In this document: positions 8,491-15,205 of the stretch, in pieces
How the letters are laid out: each line of letters begins with the position of its first letter
Position numbering within the stretch: the stretch's first letter is position 1
NCBI RefSeq assembly: GCF_014652135.1
Contig: NZ_BMYF01000005.1
Coordinates: 124,001 to 188,000, forward strand
Source of the DNA: Mongoliitalea lutea
GTDB lineage: Bacteria; Bacteroidota; Bacteroidia; Cytophagales; Cyclobacteriaceae
DNA: 64,000 nt
Direction: 5' to 3'
The notes under the pieces: model-generated
What the model was told of the DNA's origin: nothing
Database searches by the model: none
The model's input: only the letters and a program-made list of their open reading frames with translations
Position numbers and translations under genes: made by a program

Positions 8491-8853
8491 GTTATTTTAG
8501 ATTTTAGATTTTTTGAATGAGAAGCGAGACTTGCCTGCTGCAAGCAGGAGGCGAGAATCTAGAGATTAGACTTGCTTGCTACTAGTAGGACTAAGTTTTA
8601 GATTTCTTTTCCTGAAAGTTTTTGAGACTTTTTTCATTTTTTTCAATCTTATTGTTTCTTCTTGGCAAATTAAACCCCAGGTCAATTGATGGAATTACCT
8701 GATTTTTTTTGTTCTCTTTCTTCAGTAGAAACCGAAGGCTAGTGTGCTGATTGTTTCTTTGGCATTTATAACTATGACAAATATTTACAGGTCACATTTC
8801 ATAATTCCACACAGATCCCACCTTGGTACTTTGTACTTGGTACTTGGTACATT
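8491..8853. repeat. Repeat-rich gap between cysH and cysD
   Basis: About 360 non-coding bases. TTTTAGATTTTAGATT phrases lie at 8494-8513. A perfect hairpin, CCTGCT-GCA-AGCAGG, lies at 8534-8548 within GAGAAGCGAGAC...GGCGAGAATCTAGAG. A degraded relative (GACTTGCTTGCTACTAGTAG) follows at 8570-8588. GTACTTGGTAC phrases lie at 8821-8851. The phrases match those in other gaps of the sulfur region. No gene or clear promoter seen. Confidence 0.65.
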
Positions 8854-9597
8854 TCATTCTTTTTCGCTTCTCGCATCTAAACTCTCGCTTCTCCCCCCTC
8901 CATGCAATCCACACTCCTTCTTCGATTCTTCCCACCACCATCTACCTGCCCTGGCATCTTCTCCGGGCTGGATGGCTCGGGTACAAGGGGCACAGCCTAT
9001 GCTGATGAAGTTTTTATCGTGCAATGGGTTGTAAGGAATCTTATGGATTTGAATGTATTGCAAGAGTTGTTCGTAGGTCCAGTCTACTAAAGGATTGTAT
9101 TTGATGATTTGATTGGCTTCATCCCATTCTAAGCGCTTCATACTGGCTCGATTAGGACTTTGTTCAGCTCTCAAACCAGTAATCCAGATTTGATTCCCTT
9201 CCAATGCCCTTCGTAAAGGAACTACTTTTCTCACAAAACAGCAATTCTTCCGCTGCTCTACTCCTTCGTAGAAACCATTGATACCCTGTTGAAGCACTAA
9301 GTCTTCCACTTGTTGGGTATCGGGATAATACACTTTAATAGAAAGTTTATACTTCGCTTGTATGCGCGCTAACAAATCCAAGGTCTCCGGAAAGAGGCGT
9401 CCAGTATCTAATGAAAAGATACTGACGGGTAAATTCAGAGAGGCAATCAAATGAGTGATCACCTGATCTTCCTGCCCTAGGGAGGTAGAAAAGGTTATTT
9501 TCCCTTGGAAATAGTTGGCCAAAACCTGCAACTCTTCTTCCAAGGAGAGATTAGCGATGCTTGCCTCTAACTCATGCAAACTCTTCTGTAGGCTCAT
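8854..9597 (-). CDS. cysH: APS reductase (Fe-S type CysH)
   Basis: A 247-residue assimilatory reductase. It makes sulfite from adenylylsulfate using thioredoxin as donor. The PAPS-reductase core has the modified P-loop STSLGQEDQV (residues about 37-46). The cysteine pattern C119-C120 and C202-x2-C205 binds a [4Fe-4S] cluster and marks an APS-using enzyme, and ECGLH (C229) is the catalytic cysteine motif. Family members normally end a few residues after ECGLH. Here about 15 more residues (GGGRSESLDARSEKE) follow, encoded partly by an intergenic-type repeat. The start overlaps the end of the DUF2061 gene by 26 bases. Confidence 0.94.
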   Translation of the reverse strand: MSLQKSLHELEASIANLSLEEELQVLANYFQGKITFSTSLGQEDQVITHLIASLNLPVSIFSLDTGRLFPETLDLLARIQAKYKLSIKVYYPDTQQVEDLVLQQGINGFYEGVEQRKNCCFVRKVVPLRRALEGNQIWITGLRAEQSPNRASMKRLEWDEANQIIKYNPLVDWTYEQLLQYIQIHKIPYNPLHDKNFISIGCAPCTRAIQPGEDARAGRWWWEESKKECGLHGGGRSESLDARSEKE

Positions 9598-9844
9598 CTT
9601 TTTCTAATTTGGTTGCTGCTTCCCATGCACGTTCGTGCAAGTAATACAAAGCGATTTTGGTAATCACCTCGATCGAACCTATGGATATCGCCATCATCAG
9701 CTCTCCTGTCACAAAGTAAGAAATGACCATAGTGTCCAACGTACCTACAATGCGCCAGGAAATGGATTTCAGGAAGCTTTTAACATTGGTATCCTGACCT
9801 TTTTTATTAATAAACCATCGCTTAATTGGTTGATCGAGTATCAT
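9572..9844 (-). CDS. DUF2061 small membrane protein
   Basis: A 90-residue protein matching the DUF2061 pattern: SFLKSISWRIVGTLDTMVIS (about 24-43) with the conserved Trp-Arg, then a second hydrophobic segment MMAISIGSIEVITKIALYYL and a short charged tail with the HERAW motif. Two membrane helices are likely. DUF2061 genes are often found beside sulfate assimilation genes in Bacteroidota, and here the gene overlaps cysH by 26 bases, so the two are co-translated. A role in sulfate uptake or sensing has been suggested by context only; the biochemical function is not known. Confidence 0.88.
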   Translation of the reverse strand: MILDQPIKRWFINKKGQDTNVKSFLKSISWRIVGTLDTMVISYFVTGELMMAISIGSIEVITKIALYYLHERAWEAATKLEKDEPTEEFA

Positions 9845-9916
9845 AGATTCGTAAACAAGTATTTCACAAAAGTATATAAAACCTATTTATTTTATAGGGT
9901 AAAAAGGGAAAAAATT

Positions 9917-10333
9917 TTATTCTTTATCTAAAATATCCGCTAAGGTCTTGTTTTCCAATACATTTAACATCTCATCACGCACTTGAATCATCACTTTATT
10001 CAGGCCACATGCCGCTTCGTCTTTACATTCTACACAAGGTTCATAGTAATTTAAACTCACACATGGAAGTAATGCGATAGGCCCATCTAGTAATCGGATG
10101 ACCTTGGATAAGGCAACATCTTTTGGATCCTTGATAAGGTAGTATCCCCCACCTTTTCCTTTTTTGCTACCGAGAATACCTGCTTTCTTCAATTCCAAGA
10201 GTATGTTTTCCAGAAATTTATGGGAAATCCCATATTCATTGGAGATGTCTTGGATCAATACGGTCTTTTGATCTCTGTTTTTGCCCAGATAAGTAAGGGC
10301 ATGGAAAGCGTATTTGGTTTTTTTGGATAGCAT
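9917..10333 (-). CDS. Rrf2-family transcriptional regulator of the sulfur genes
   Basis: I take ATG 10333 as the start (MLSKKTKYAFHALTYL), giving 138 residues; the longer frame uses TTG at 10339. The N-terminal winged helix (residues 1-75) has the Rrf2 signature KKAGILGSKKGKGGGYYL. Three cysteine groups at about 90-108 (LPCVSLNYYEPCVECKDEAACG) occupy the place where IscR-type members bind an Fe-S cluster. Rrf2 proteins such as CymR control cysteine and sulfur genes. It is first in the run of sulfur genes, so control of this operon, and of itself, is the likely role. Whether it binds a cluster is untested. Confidence 0.9.
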   Translation of the reverse strand: MLSKKTKYAFHALTYLGKNRDQKTVLIQDISNEYGISHKFLENILLELKKAGILGSKKGKGGGYYLIKDPKDVALSKVIRLLDGPIALLPCVSLNYYEPCVECKDEAACGLNKVMIQVRDEMLNVLENKTLADILDKE

Positions 10334-10509
10334 GGCCAAAAATACAAGAATTTTTGAAAAGGTGTTTACTTCTGTATCCTGTAAAAAACTTGGGCGCTTC
10401 CCTAAACTCTTGTATTATTTAATCCAATGTCTTCAACTTACACAGCACTAAAATAAATGTATCCTCTCCTAACCGAGGGCCAAACAACAAGTTGTCACAA
10501 AACCTACTT

Positions 10510-10556
10510 GAGGCTTCACAACAAAATTAAGTTATTACTCTTTCTAGTGAAACCTC
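10510..10556 (-). terminator. Possible terminator after the bacteriocin-like operon
   Basis: The arms GAGGCTTCAC (10510-10519) and GTGAAACCTC (10547-10556) pair over 10 bp, with one G-U pair when read on the minus strand, around a loop of about 27 bases. The stem begins at the stop codon of the small membrane protein gene. The following T-rich stretch is weak (GGTTTTG), so this is tentative. Confidence 0.3.
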
Positions 10557-10839
10557 AGGTCAATCCAAGCTTACCTTTGAAATGTTTTACAATTTCAGGT
10601 GTAATCACCAATGCCAAGTCAACCATTATCAATATTATCAACATGGACAAGAAAATAGTAAAACCCGCTAATGCAGCATAAAACTTCCATGATTCAGAAG
10701 TATGTAAGGTTTGAATTGTATTTGCTAAAGTATCGCCGCTAGTGATTACAGCGACTAGAGCACATGTATAACCTATAAATTTTAAAAACTTCAATTTTGA
10801 TTTTAAATCCATGTTGATATAGTTATGGTATGTTTTCAT
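10555..10839 (-). CDS. Small two-helix membrane protein, possible immunity protein
   Basis: A protein of 94 residues, or 85 if ATG 10812 (MDLKSKLKFLKF) is the true start. It has two hydrophobic segments, FIGYTCALVAVITSG and FYAALAGFTIFLSMLIILIMVDLALVI, separated by a short polar loop, and a basic C terminus. I recognise no family. It follows the Gly-rich Cys peptide gene by 13 bases in the same direction. Small membrane proteins in that position often give immunity to a membrane-active bacteriocin, but that is an inference from size, topology and position only. Confidence 0.55.
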   Translation of the reverse strand: MKTYHNYINMDLKSKLKFLKFIGYTCALVAVITSGDTLANTIQTLHTSESWKFYAALAGFTIFLSMLIILIMVDLALVITPEIVKHFKGKLGLT

Positions 10840-10852
10840 ATCAATATAAATT

Positions 10853-11179
10853 TTAGCAACCCACTGCTGCCCCCGTTAAACCACCTCCCACAGCACCAGC
10901 TAATCCTACAGCAGCACAGCCAGAAATAGCACCAGCAGCAGCTCCGGGTAAGGCTCCCACACCTCCTGCCAAAGAACCGATTCCTGCTCCAACAGTTCCG
11001 CCTACAGCACCTCCAACCCCACAACCTGCCACACCTCCAGTAATAGCACCCCCAACTATACTAGCAGCACATTTACCCCAGCATGACCACCAACCATCAC
11101 AACCTAACATCCTATAATTAATGTTACCATTTAGAACAGCCTTTGATTGCATCCATTTCATAAACTCATTTAAGAACAT
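10853..11179 (-). CDS. Gly/Ala-rich, six-cysteine bacteriocin-like peptide precursor
   Basis: A 108-residue protein. Residues 1-24 are polar and leader-like. Then comes a compact Cys/Trp block, CDGWWSCWGKC (27-37), followed by a long hydrophobic Gly/Ala/Val segment full of GxxxG repeats (40-108), ending in a terminal Cys. Six cysteines (27, 33, 37, 53, 88, 108) could form three disulfides. This composition resembles class II, Blp-like or circular-type bacteriocins and glycine-zipper membrane peptides. A GG at 43-44 could be a processing site, though the leader does not match the classic double-glycine type. Close neighbours are a lipoprotein gene (14 bases upstream) and a two-helix membrane protein (13 bases downstream). 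No peptidase-transporter is in the window. The gene looks real; the function is inferred. Confidence 0.55.
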   Translation of the reverse strand: MFLNEFMKWMQSKAVLNGNINYRMLGCDGWWSCWGKCAASIVGGAITGGVAGCGVGGAVGGTVGAGIGSLAGGVGALPGAAAGAISGCAAVGLAGAVGGGLTGAAVGC

Positions 11180-11193
11180 TAACTTACTTAAAA

Positions 11194-11634
11194 TTATCCT
11201 TTTCTCTTCTTCATTGGAAATATTTTTTCAGCTAATACTATAAGATTTTCTAATTCAATAAAGTATCCAACATGATCAAAATCGGGTAACTCTTTTATTT
11301 TTGACAAAAAATAATGGAAATTAGATGAATAATCTTCATAATTTATCCGATTATTCTGAAAAAAATTTTTATCTAAAGAGACTAAAACACCTCCATTTTT
11401 TTTCACCTGCTCGAAAAAAAGAAGTGATAATTCTTGTTCTGATAAATTCGCATTATTCAGATGATTCTCCACTAAATAATCAAAAGATTTAATAATTGCA
11501 TAATTATTATTTTCTTCATTTTCATTTTTAGAAAGCTCTATTTGACCTTCAAGTTCATCCTGATTAACACAAGAAAAAGAAATTGCTAATACGTATAGAA
11601 CTAAAATTGATTTAAAGAATAACTTAGTACTCAT
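11194..11634 (-). CDS. Hypothetical lipoprotein
   Basis: I start it at ATG 11634 (MSTKLFFKSILVLYVL), 146 residues; an upstream ATG at 11661 adds nine residues. The lipobox LAISFSC predicts lipidation at Cys 22 and export. The mature part is acidic and Asn-rich, then helical, with a basic tail (FPMKKRKG). No family is recognised. It is first in a tight three-gene unit with the Cys-rich peptide and the small membrane protein. The local base composition is clearly more AT-rich than the flanking genes, which may mean horizontal acquisition. Confidence 0.6.
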   Translation of the reverse strand: MSTKLFFKSILVLYVLAISFSCVNQDELEGQIELSKNENEENNNYAIIKSFDYLVENHLNNANLSEQELSLLFFEQVKKNGGVLVSLDKNFFQNNRINYEDYSSNFHYFLSKIKELPDFDHVGYFIELENLIVLAEKIFPMKKRKG

Positions 11635-11675
11635 GGTTTTGAATAGGATTTTGTAAAACATTGATTTAAAAAGTC

Positions 11676-11687
11676 TTTAGCGCTAAA
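11676..11687. promoter_or_regulatory. 12-bp perfect palindrome upstream of the lipoprotein-peptide unit
   Basis: TTTAGCGCTAAA is a perfect palindrome about 40 bases before the preferred start of the three-gene unit, a plausible operator position. Just upstream, near 11705-11712, lies a run of eight C. The rest of the gap up to 11949 shows only AT-rich DNA. Short palindromes occur by chance, so confidence is low. Confidence 0.3.
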
Positions 11688-11949
11688 AACTTGAACTAAT
11701 ATAGCCCCCCCCGCAACTAACTTCCAAATATTCAGAATTATTTTTTTTTAATAAAATTCATAAACCATTGATTTACAGTATAAAAAATTTTATTACCCAC
11801 TAATCACTTACTCCTCACCGCTCCCATTACCAATACATGATTATTTCCATCCCATTGATCTTAAATCTCTTGAGTAAGAATGGCTTGCTGTTGGGAGGGA
11901 TTCAGATGATATGTTGGATGGAAAATAAGGGCTTACTATCTAAATGACT

Positions 11950-12906
11950 TCAAGATTTCTTTTGATAGAGCGTTGTTTTTTTATCTCCCGATTTTGTAAC
12001 TAAACCAAGCGCTACTCCATTTTTGAGATCTCTACTTGCCGTAGCGGAAGATAGCTCCTTGTGGAACTTCATATATTCTTTTCTAGAAAACATATCCCTT
12101 GATTGTTCCAAGAAAACTTCGAGTCTTTCTGTTCCATCAAGCTTTTTTGTATCGCTTTCAAGAAGTTCATCTAAGGATTGCTGAATTAGCAAAAGTATGT
12201 ATTCAATAAACTGTGTTGACTTCCCTTCCTTATCACTTGCAGAAAGAGCCTGGTAGTATTCCTTTTGATTTTTAGCGATGAGACTTTCAAATGGAAGAAA
12301 TTCGAATAACGGGTAATTCTCCATCAAAATAACCGTTTGCCAAAGCCTACCCATTCTACCATTTCCATCCATGAATGGATGAATAAATTCCATCTCATAA
12401 TGAAAAACGCAGCTTTTGATCAAAGGTAGCTCAGACTTATCCTTAAGGTATGTAAAAAGTTCTTTCATGAGGAAAGGAACATTAGAAGCAGGAGGAGCAA
12501 GATGTTCAACCTTAGAACCTTTGACAATTCCTACCCCCTTTGCTCTATATCTGCCCGGAACCTCTATCAATTTATTCATCAACATCTTATGAGCCTTCAA
12601 AAAGTCTTTTTCTGAAGAAGACTTCCATTGTTTCAAATTCTTATACGCCTCCAATGCATTTAAGACTTCAAGAATATCTTTTTCAGGCCCAACCACTCTT
12701 TTATTCTCGACAATGGCAGTAATTTGATCTTCAGATAAGGTATTTCCTTCGATACTTAAAGATGAATGAATAGTCTTGATTTGATTTTGCTTTCTAAGTT
12801 TCGGATTTTGGCTAACAATTAATTTAGCATTGACCGCTCCTATTTTTTCTGAAATAGAAGTAATGAGCTTGAGGATTGCAGGTGTAAGATCGTATGGAGG
12901 TTTCAT
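11950..12906 (-). CDS. Fic family AMP-transferase-like protein with C-terminal winged helix
   Basis: The preferred start is ATG 12906 (MKPPYDLTPA), 318 residues; the frame stays open a further 25 codons upstream, through a palindrome. The Fic motif HPFMDGNGRMGR (H176 to R187) is complete, so AMP or another nucleotide phosphate could be transferred to a target protein. The inhibitory motif SLSIEGN (E53) is N-terminal to the Fic core, the class II arrangement that keeps the enzyme off. A C-terminal segment from about 265 looks like a winged helix (MFSRKEYMKFHKELS...ASRDLKNGVALGLV), as in many stand-alone Fic proteins, and may bind DNA. It is a single gene with its own control element. Confidence 0.92.
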   Translation of the reverse strand: MKPPYDLTPAILKLITSISEKIGAVNAKLIVSQNPKLRKQNQIKTIHSSLSIEGNTLSEDQITAIVENKRVVGPEKDILEVLNALEAYKNLKQWKSSSEKDFLKAHKMLMNKLIEVPGRYRAKGVGIVKGSKVEHLAPPASNVPFLMKELFTYLKDKSELPLIKSCVFHYEMEFIHPFMDGNGRMGRLWQTVILMENYPLFEFLPFESLIAKNQKEYYQALSASDKEGKSTQFIEYILLLIQQSLDELLESDTKKLDGTERLEVFLEQSRDMFSRKEYMKFHKELSSATASRDLKNGVALGLVTKSGDKKTTLYQKKS

Positions 12907-12907
12907 T

Positions 12908-12939
12908 TTTTTGATAGTATCAAATGATACTATCAAAAA
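12908..12939. promoter_or_regulatory. Perfect palindrome abutting the fic start codon
   Basis: The arms TTTTTGATAGTATC (12908-12921) and GATACTATCAAAAA (12926-12939) are exact inverse complements around AAAT. The element ends one base before the fic ATG (12904-12906). A 14-bp perfect dyad at this point fits an operator for a dimeric DNA-binding protein, possibly the winged helix of Fic itself. In RNA it would form a hairpin that could block the start codon. Confidence 0.65.
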
Positions 12940-13109
12940 TAGTGATTTTTGGGAAATAATTATACCTAAGCCCCAGATCACAAATAATACTCACCCAAAA
13001 AACCATGCAACTTACTATACACTAAAAATTCTCATCAACCATAGTTTGCATAAGCAAAATATCTGTGGGATGAAAAGATATTCATGGATACTTGTTGATA
13101 TTGGGATAT

Positions 13110-13150
13110 AAAAAAGACCTTTGAGTACATCTAACTGCACCCAAAGGCCT
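13110..13150 (-). terminator. Rho-independent terminator of htpG
   Basis: Read on the minus strand, AGGCCTTTGGGT (from 13150) pairs with ACTCAAAGGTCT (ending 13115) over 12 bp with two G-U pairs and a 12-base loop. A run of five T follows directly. It lies about 38 bases after the htpG stop codon. A good match to an intrinsic terminator. Confidence 0.8.
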
Positions 13151-13187
13151 TCTATTATGTAAATCTTTGAAGTCTTAAAGACCTCGA

Positions 13188-15071
13188 TTATATCATCTCC
13201 ACACTTCTCTTCACAAAGGCGGTCAAATCCTTACCTGTCAATAATCCTTGCGCTAAAAGAGCCAAATCAAATGCTTGCTTCGCCAATTTCTCTTTTTCTT
13301 CTGCTGATTCGGTTTTGAGGATCTTATCTACTAAAGGGTGATTACCATTGACCGCTACTTTGTAATTATCCGGCATGGCTCCGTAGAAACTCATACCTCC
13401 ACCCATCTGGGCCATTTCCTTCATGCGGCGCATAAACTCATCCATTGTCACCGTCACTGGCATTTCTTCTGGACTCAAGCCTTCTACTGCCACACTGTAG
13501 GTCTGACTTCCGATAGCTTTTTCGAAGATTTCCTTTACCTGAGTAGACTGTTCCTCTGTCAACAGATTGGCATAACCATCGTCTTTAACAATCAACTTCT
13601 CTACTACATCTGAATCCACTCGTTTCAAGGTGGTTTTTTCCTCCTTCATTTCCAAGTGCTGAATGTAGTGACTATCAATCGGTGAATCCATCACCAAGAC
13701 ATCGTAGTCTTTTTTATTGGCTGACTGAATAAAGGCATCTTGCTTGGCCACATCTGTAGCGTACAAGTATACCACTTGCTCCTCCTTATTGGTCTGAAGG
13801 GCTTTTACCTTTTCTTTGTATTCTGCTGGAGTGAAGAACTCTCCATTGGTGTTTTTCAACAAGGTGAAGTCTTTCCCTTTTTCAGCAAACTTCTCTTCGC
13901 TGATCATTCCGTACTTCACAAATAGACCGATGTCATTCCATTTTTCCTCGTACACCTTGCGGTCTTTCTTAAACAATTCTGCCAACTTGTCTGCCACCTT
14001 CTTGGTGATGTAGTTGTTGATCTTTTTTACATTGCCATCAGACTGCAAGAAGCTTCGGGACACGTTCAACGGAATATCTGGGGAATCTATCACCCCGTGC
14101 AACAACATCAAAAACTCTGGTACAATATCCTTCACCTCATCGGTAATAAATACCTGACGGCTGAAAAGTTTGATTTTGTTTTTCTGGAACTCAAAATCAT
14201 TTTTCACTTTCGGGAAATACAATACCCCCGTCAAGTTGAACGGATAATCTACATTCAAGTGAATCCAGAACAATGGATCTTCGCTCATCGGATATAACTC
14301 CTTGTAGAAAGCTAAATAATCCTCATCCTTCAGATCGTTAGGAGATTTGGTCCAAATAGGAGTGGTAGTGTTGATGATATTATCCACCTCCACAGATTTC
14401 CACTTTTTCTCACCCTTGTCATCTACACCATCTTCTACGCTTTGAGACTTGGTACCAAACTTGATCGGGATAGGTAAGAATTTGGCGTATTTATCCAAAA
14501 TCCCCTGCAATTTCCACTTATCCAAAAACTCTTCAGAATCCTCGTTGATATGAAGGATGATGTCTGTACCGCGTGTTTTTCTGTCACCTTCGGAGATTTC
14601 AAACTCTGTACTTCCATCACAGGTCCAGCGGGCAGAGGTAGCGCCTTCTTGGTAAGAAAGGGTATTGATTTCTACCTGTTTCGCTACCATAAATGCAGAG
14701 TAGAAGCCCAAACCGAATTTACCGATGATTTCATTGGCATCTTTGGCATCCTTGAATTTCTCCACAAACTCCGTAGCGCCAGAGAAGGCGATTTGGTTGA
14801 TGTACTTCTTAATTTCCTCTGCAGTCATCCCAAGACCGCTGTCAGAGATGGTGATGGTCTTTTTGTCTTGGTCGAAAGATACTTCTACTGTCAAGTCACC
14901 CAACTCACCGCTATACTGCCCTAGTTGAGCCAATCGCTTGATTTTTTGGCTGGCATCTACGGCATTGGACACCAATTCCCGAAGGAAAATCTCATGATCG
15001 GAATATAAAAACTTCTTGATGATAGGGAAAATATTCTCGGTATGTATCGAGATCGTACCTTTTTCCTGCAT
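13188..15071 (-). CDS. htpG: Molecular chaperone HtpG (Hsp90)
   Basis: A 627-residue bacterial Hsp90, an ATP-driven cytosolic dimeric chaperone. The N-terminal GHKL ATPase shows LRELVSNAVDAS (E and N for ATP/Mg), DSGLGMT (about 77-83) and GKFGLGFYSAF (about 117-127). The middle domain carries SRSFLQSD near residue 340, and the C-terminal dimerisation region is complete to KRSVEMI. Length and motifs are normal. It is a single gene bounded by a promoter-like region upstream and a terminator downstream. Confidence 0.97.
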   Translation of the reverse strand: MQEKGTISIHTENIFPIIKKFLYSDHEIFLRELVSNAVDASQKIKRLAQLGQYSGELGDLTVEVSFDQDKKTITISDSGLGMTAEEIKKYINQIAFSGATEFVEKFKDAKDANEIIGKFGLGFYSAFMVAKQVEINTLSYQEGATSARWTCDGSTEFEISEGDRKTRGTDIILHINEDSEEFLDKWKLQGILDKYAKFLPIPIKFGTKSQSVEDGVDDKGEKKWKSVEVDNIINTTTPIWTKSPNDLKDEDYLAFYKELYPMSEDPLFWIHLNVDYPFNLTGVLYFPKVKNDFEFQKNKIKLFSRQVFITDEVKDIVPEFLMLLHGVIDSPDIPLNVSRSFLQSDGNVKKINNYITKKVADKLAELFKKDRKVYEEKWNDIGLFVKYGMISEEKFAEKGKDFTLLKNTNGEFFTPAEYKEKVKALQTNKEEQVVYLYATDVAKQDAFIQSANKKDYDVLVMDSPIDSHYIQHLEMKEEKTTLKRVDSDVVEKLIVKDDGYANLLTEEQSTQVKEIFEKAIGSQTYSVAVEGLSPEEMPVTVTMDEFMRRMKEMAQMGGGMSFYGAMPDNYKVAVNGNHPLVDKILKTESAEEKEKLAKQAFDLALLAQGLLTGKDLTAFVKRSVEMI

Positions 15072-15118
15072 AGCTCTTCTATTTTAAGTTTTGAAATACA
15101 TTAATAATGTAGAAACTT

Positions 15119-15160
15119 ATCAAGCGCTGTTCCAAAGGGATTGGCGTGTCATTTTGGCAG
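15119..15160 (-). promoter_or_regulatory. Candidate sigma-54-like promoter and upstream dyad for htpG
   Basis: On the minus strand, TTGGAACA-GCGC-TTGAT (15135-15119) resembles the -24/-12 pattern TTGGCACG-N4-TTGCA with the GG to GA spacing right and the -12 C replaced by A. Upstream of it, CTGCCAAAATGACA (15160-15147) is an imperfect dyad with arms around CAAAATG. The order dyad, -24/-12, then start codon 48 bases downstream of the -12 element is sensible. The assignment rests on pattern only. Confidence 0.4.
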
Positions 15161-15205
15161 ACTACATATAGAACTAACTATTAATTTGCATCTATTATAT
15201 AAGGA

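Noticed and set aside
10337-10344. TATTTTTG on the minus strand as a TAnnTTTG promoter box for the Rrf2 gene
   Set aside because: It lies only 4 bases before the start codon and has no matching TTTG element at the right distance.
10836-11024. Cys/Trp/Arg-rich 62-residue frame
   Set aside because: It is an out-of-frame reading of the Gly/Ala-rich peptide gene; GGN/GCN codons read in the other frame give Cys/Trp/Arg by composition.
14550-14924. Plus-strand 124-residue frame
   Set aside because: Antisense to htpG, with no family likeness; a shadow of a well-supported gene.
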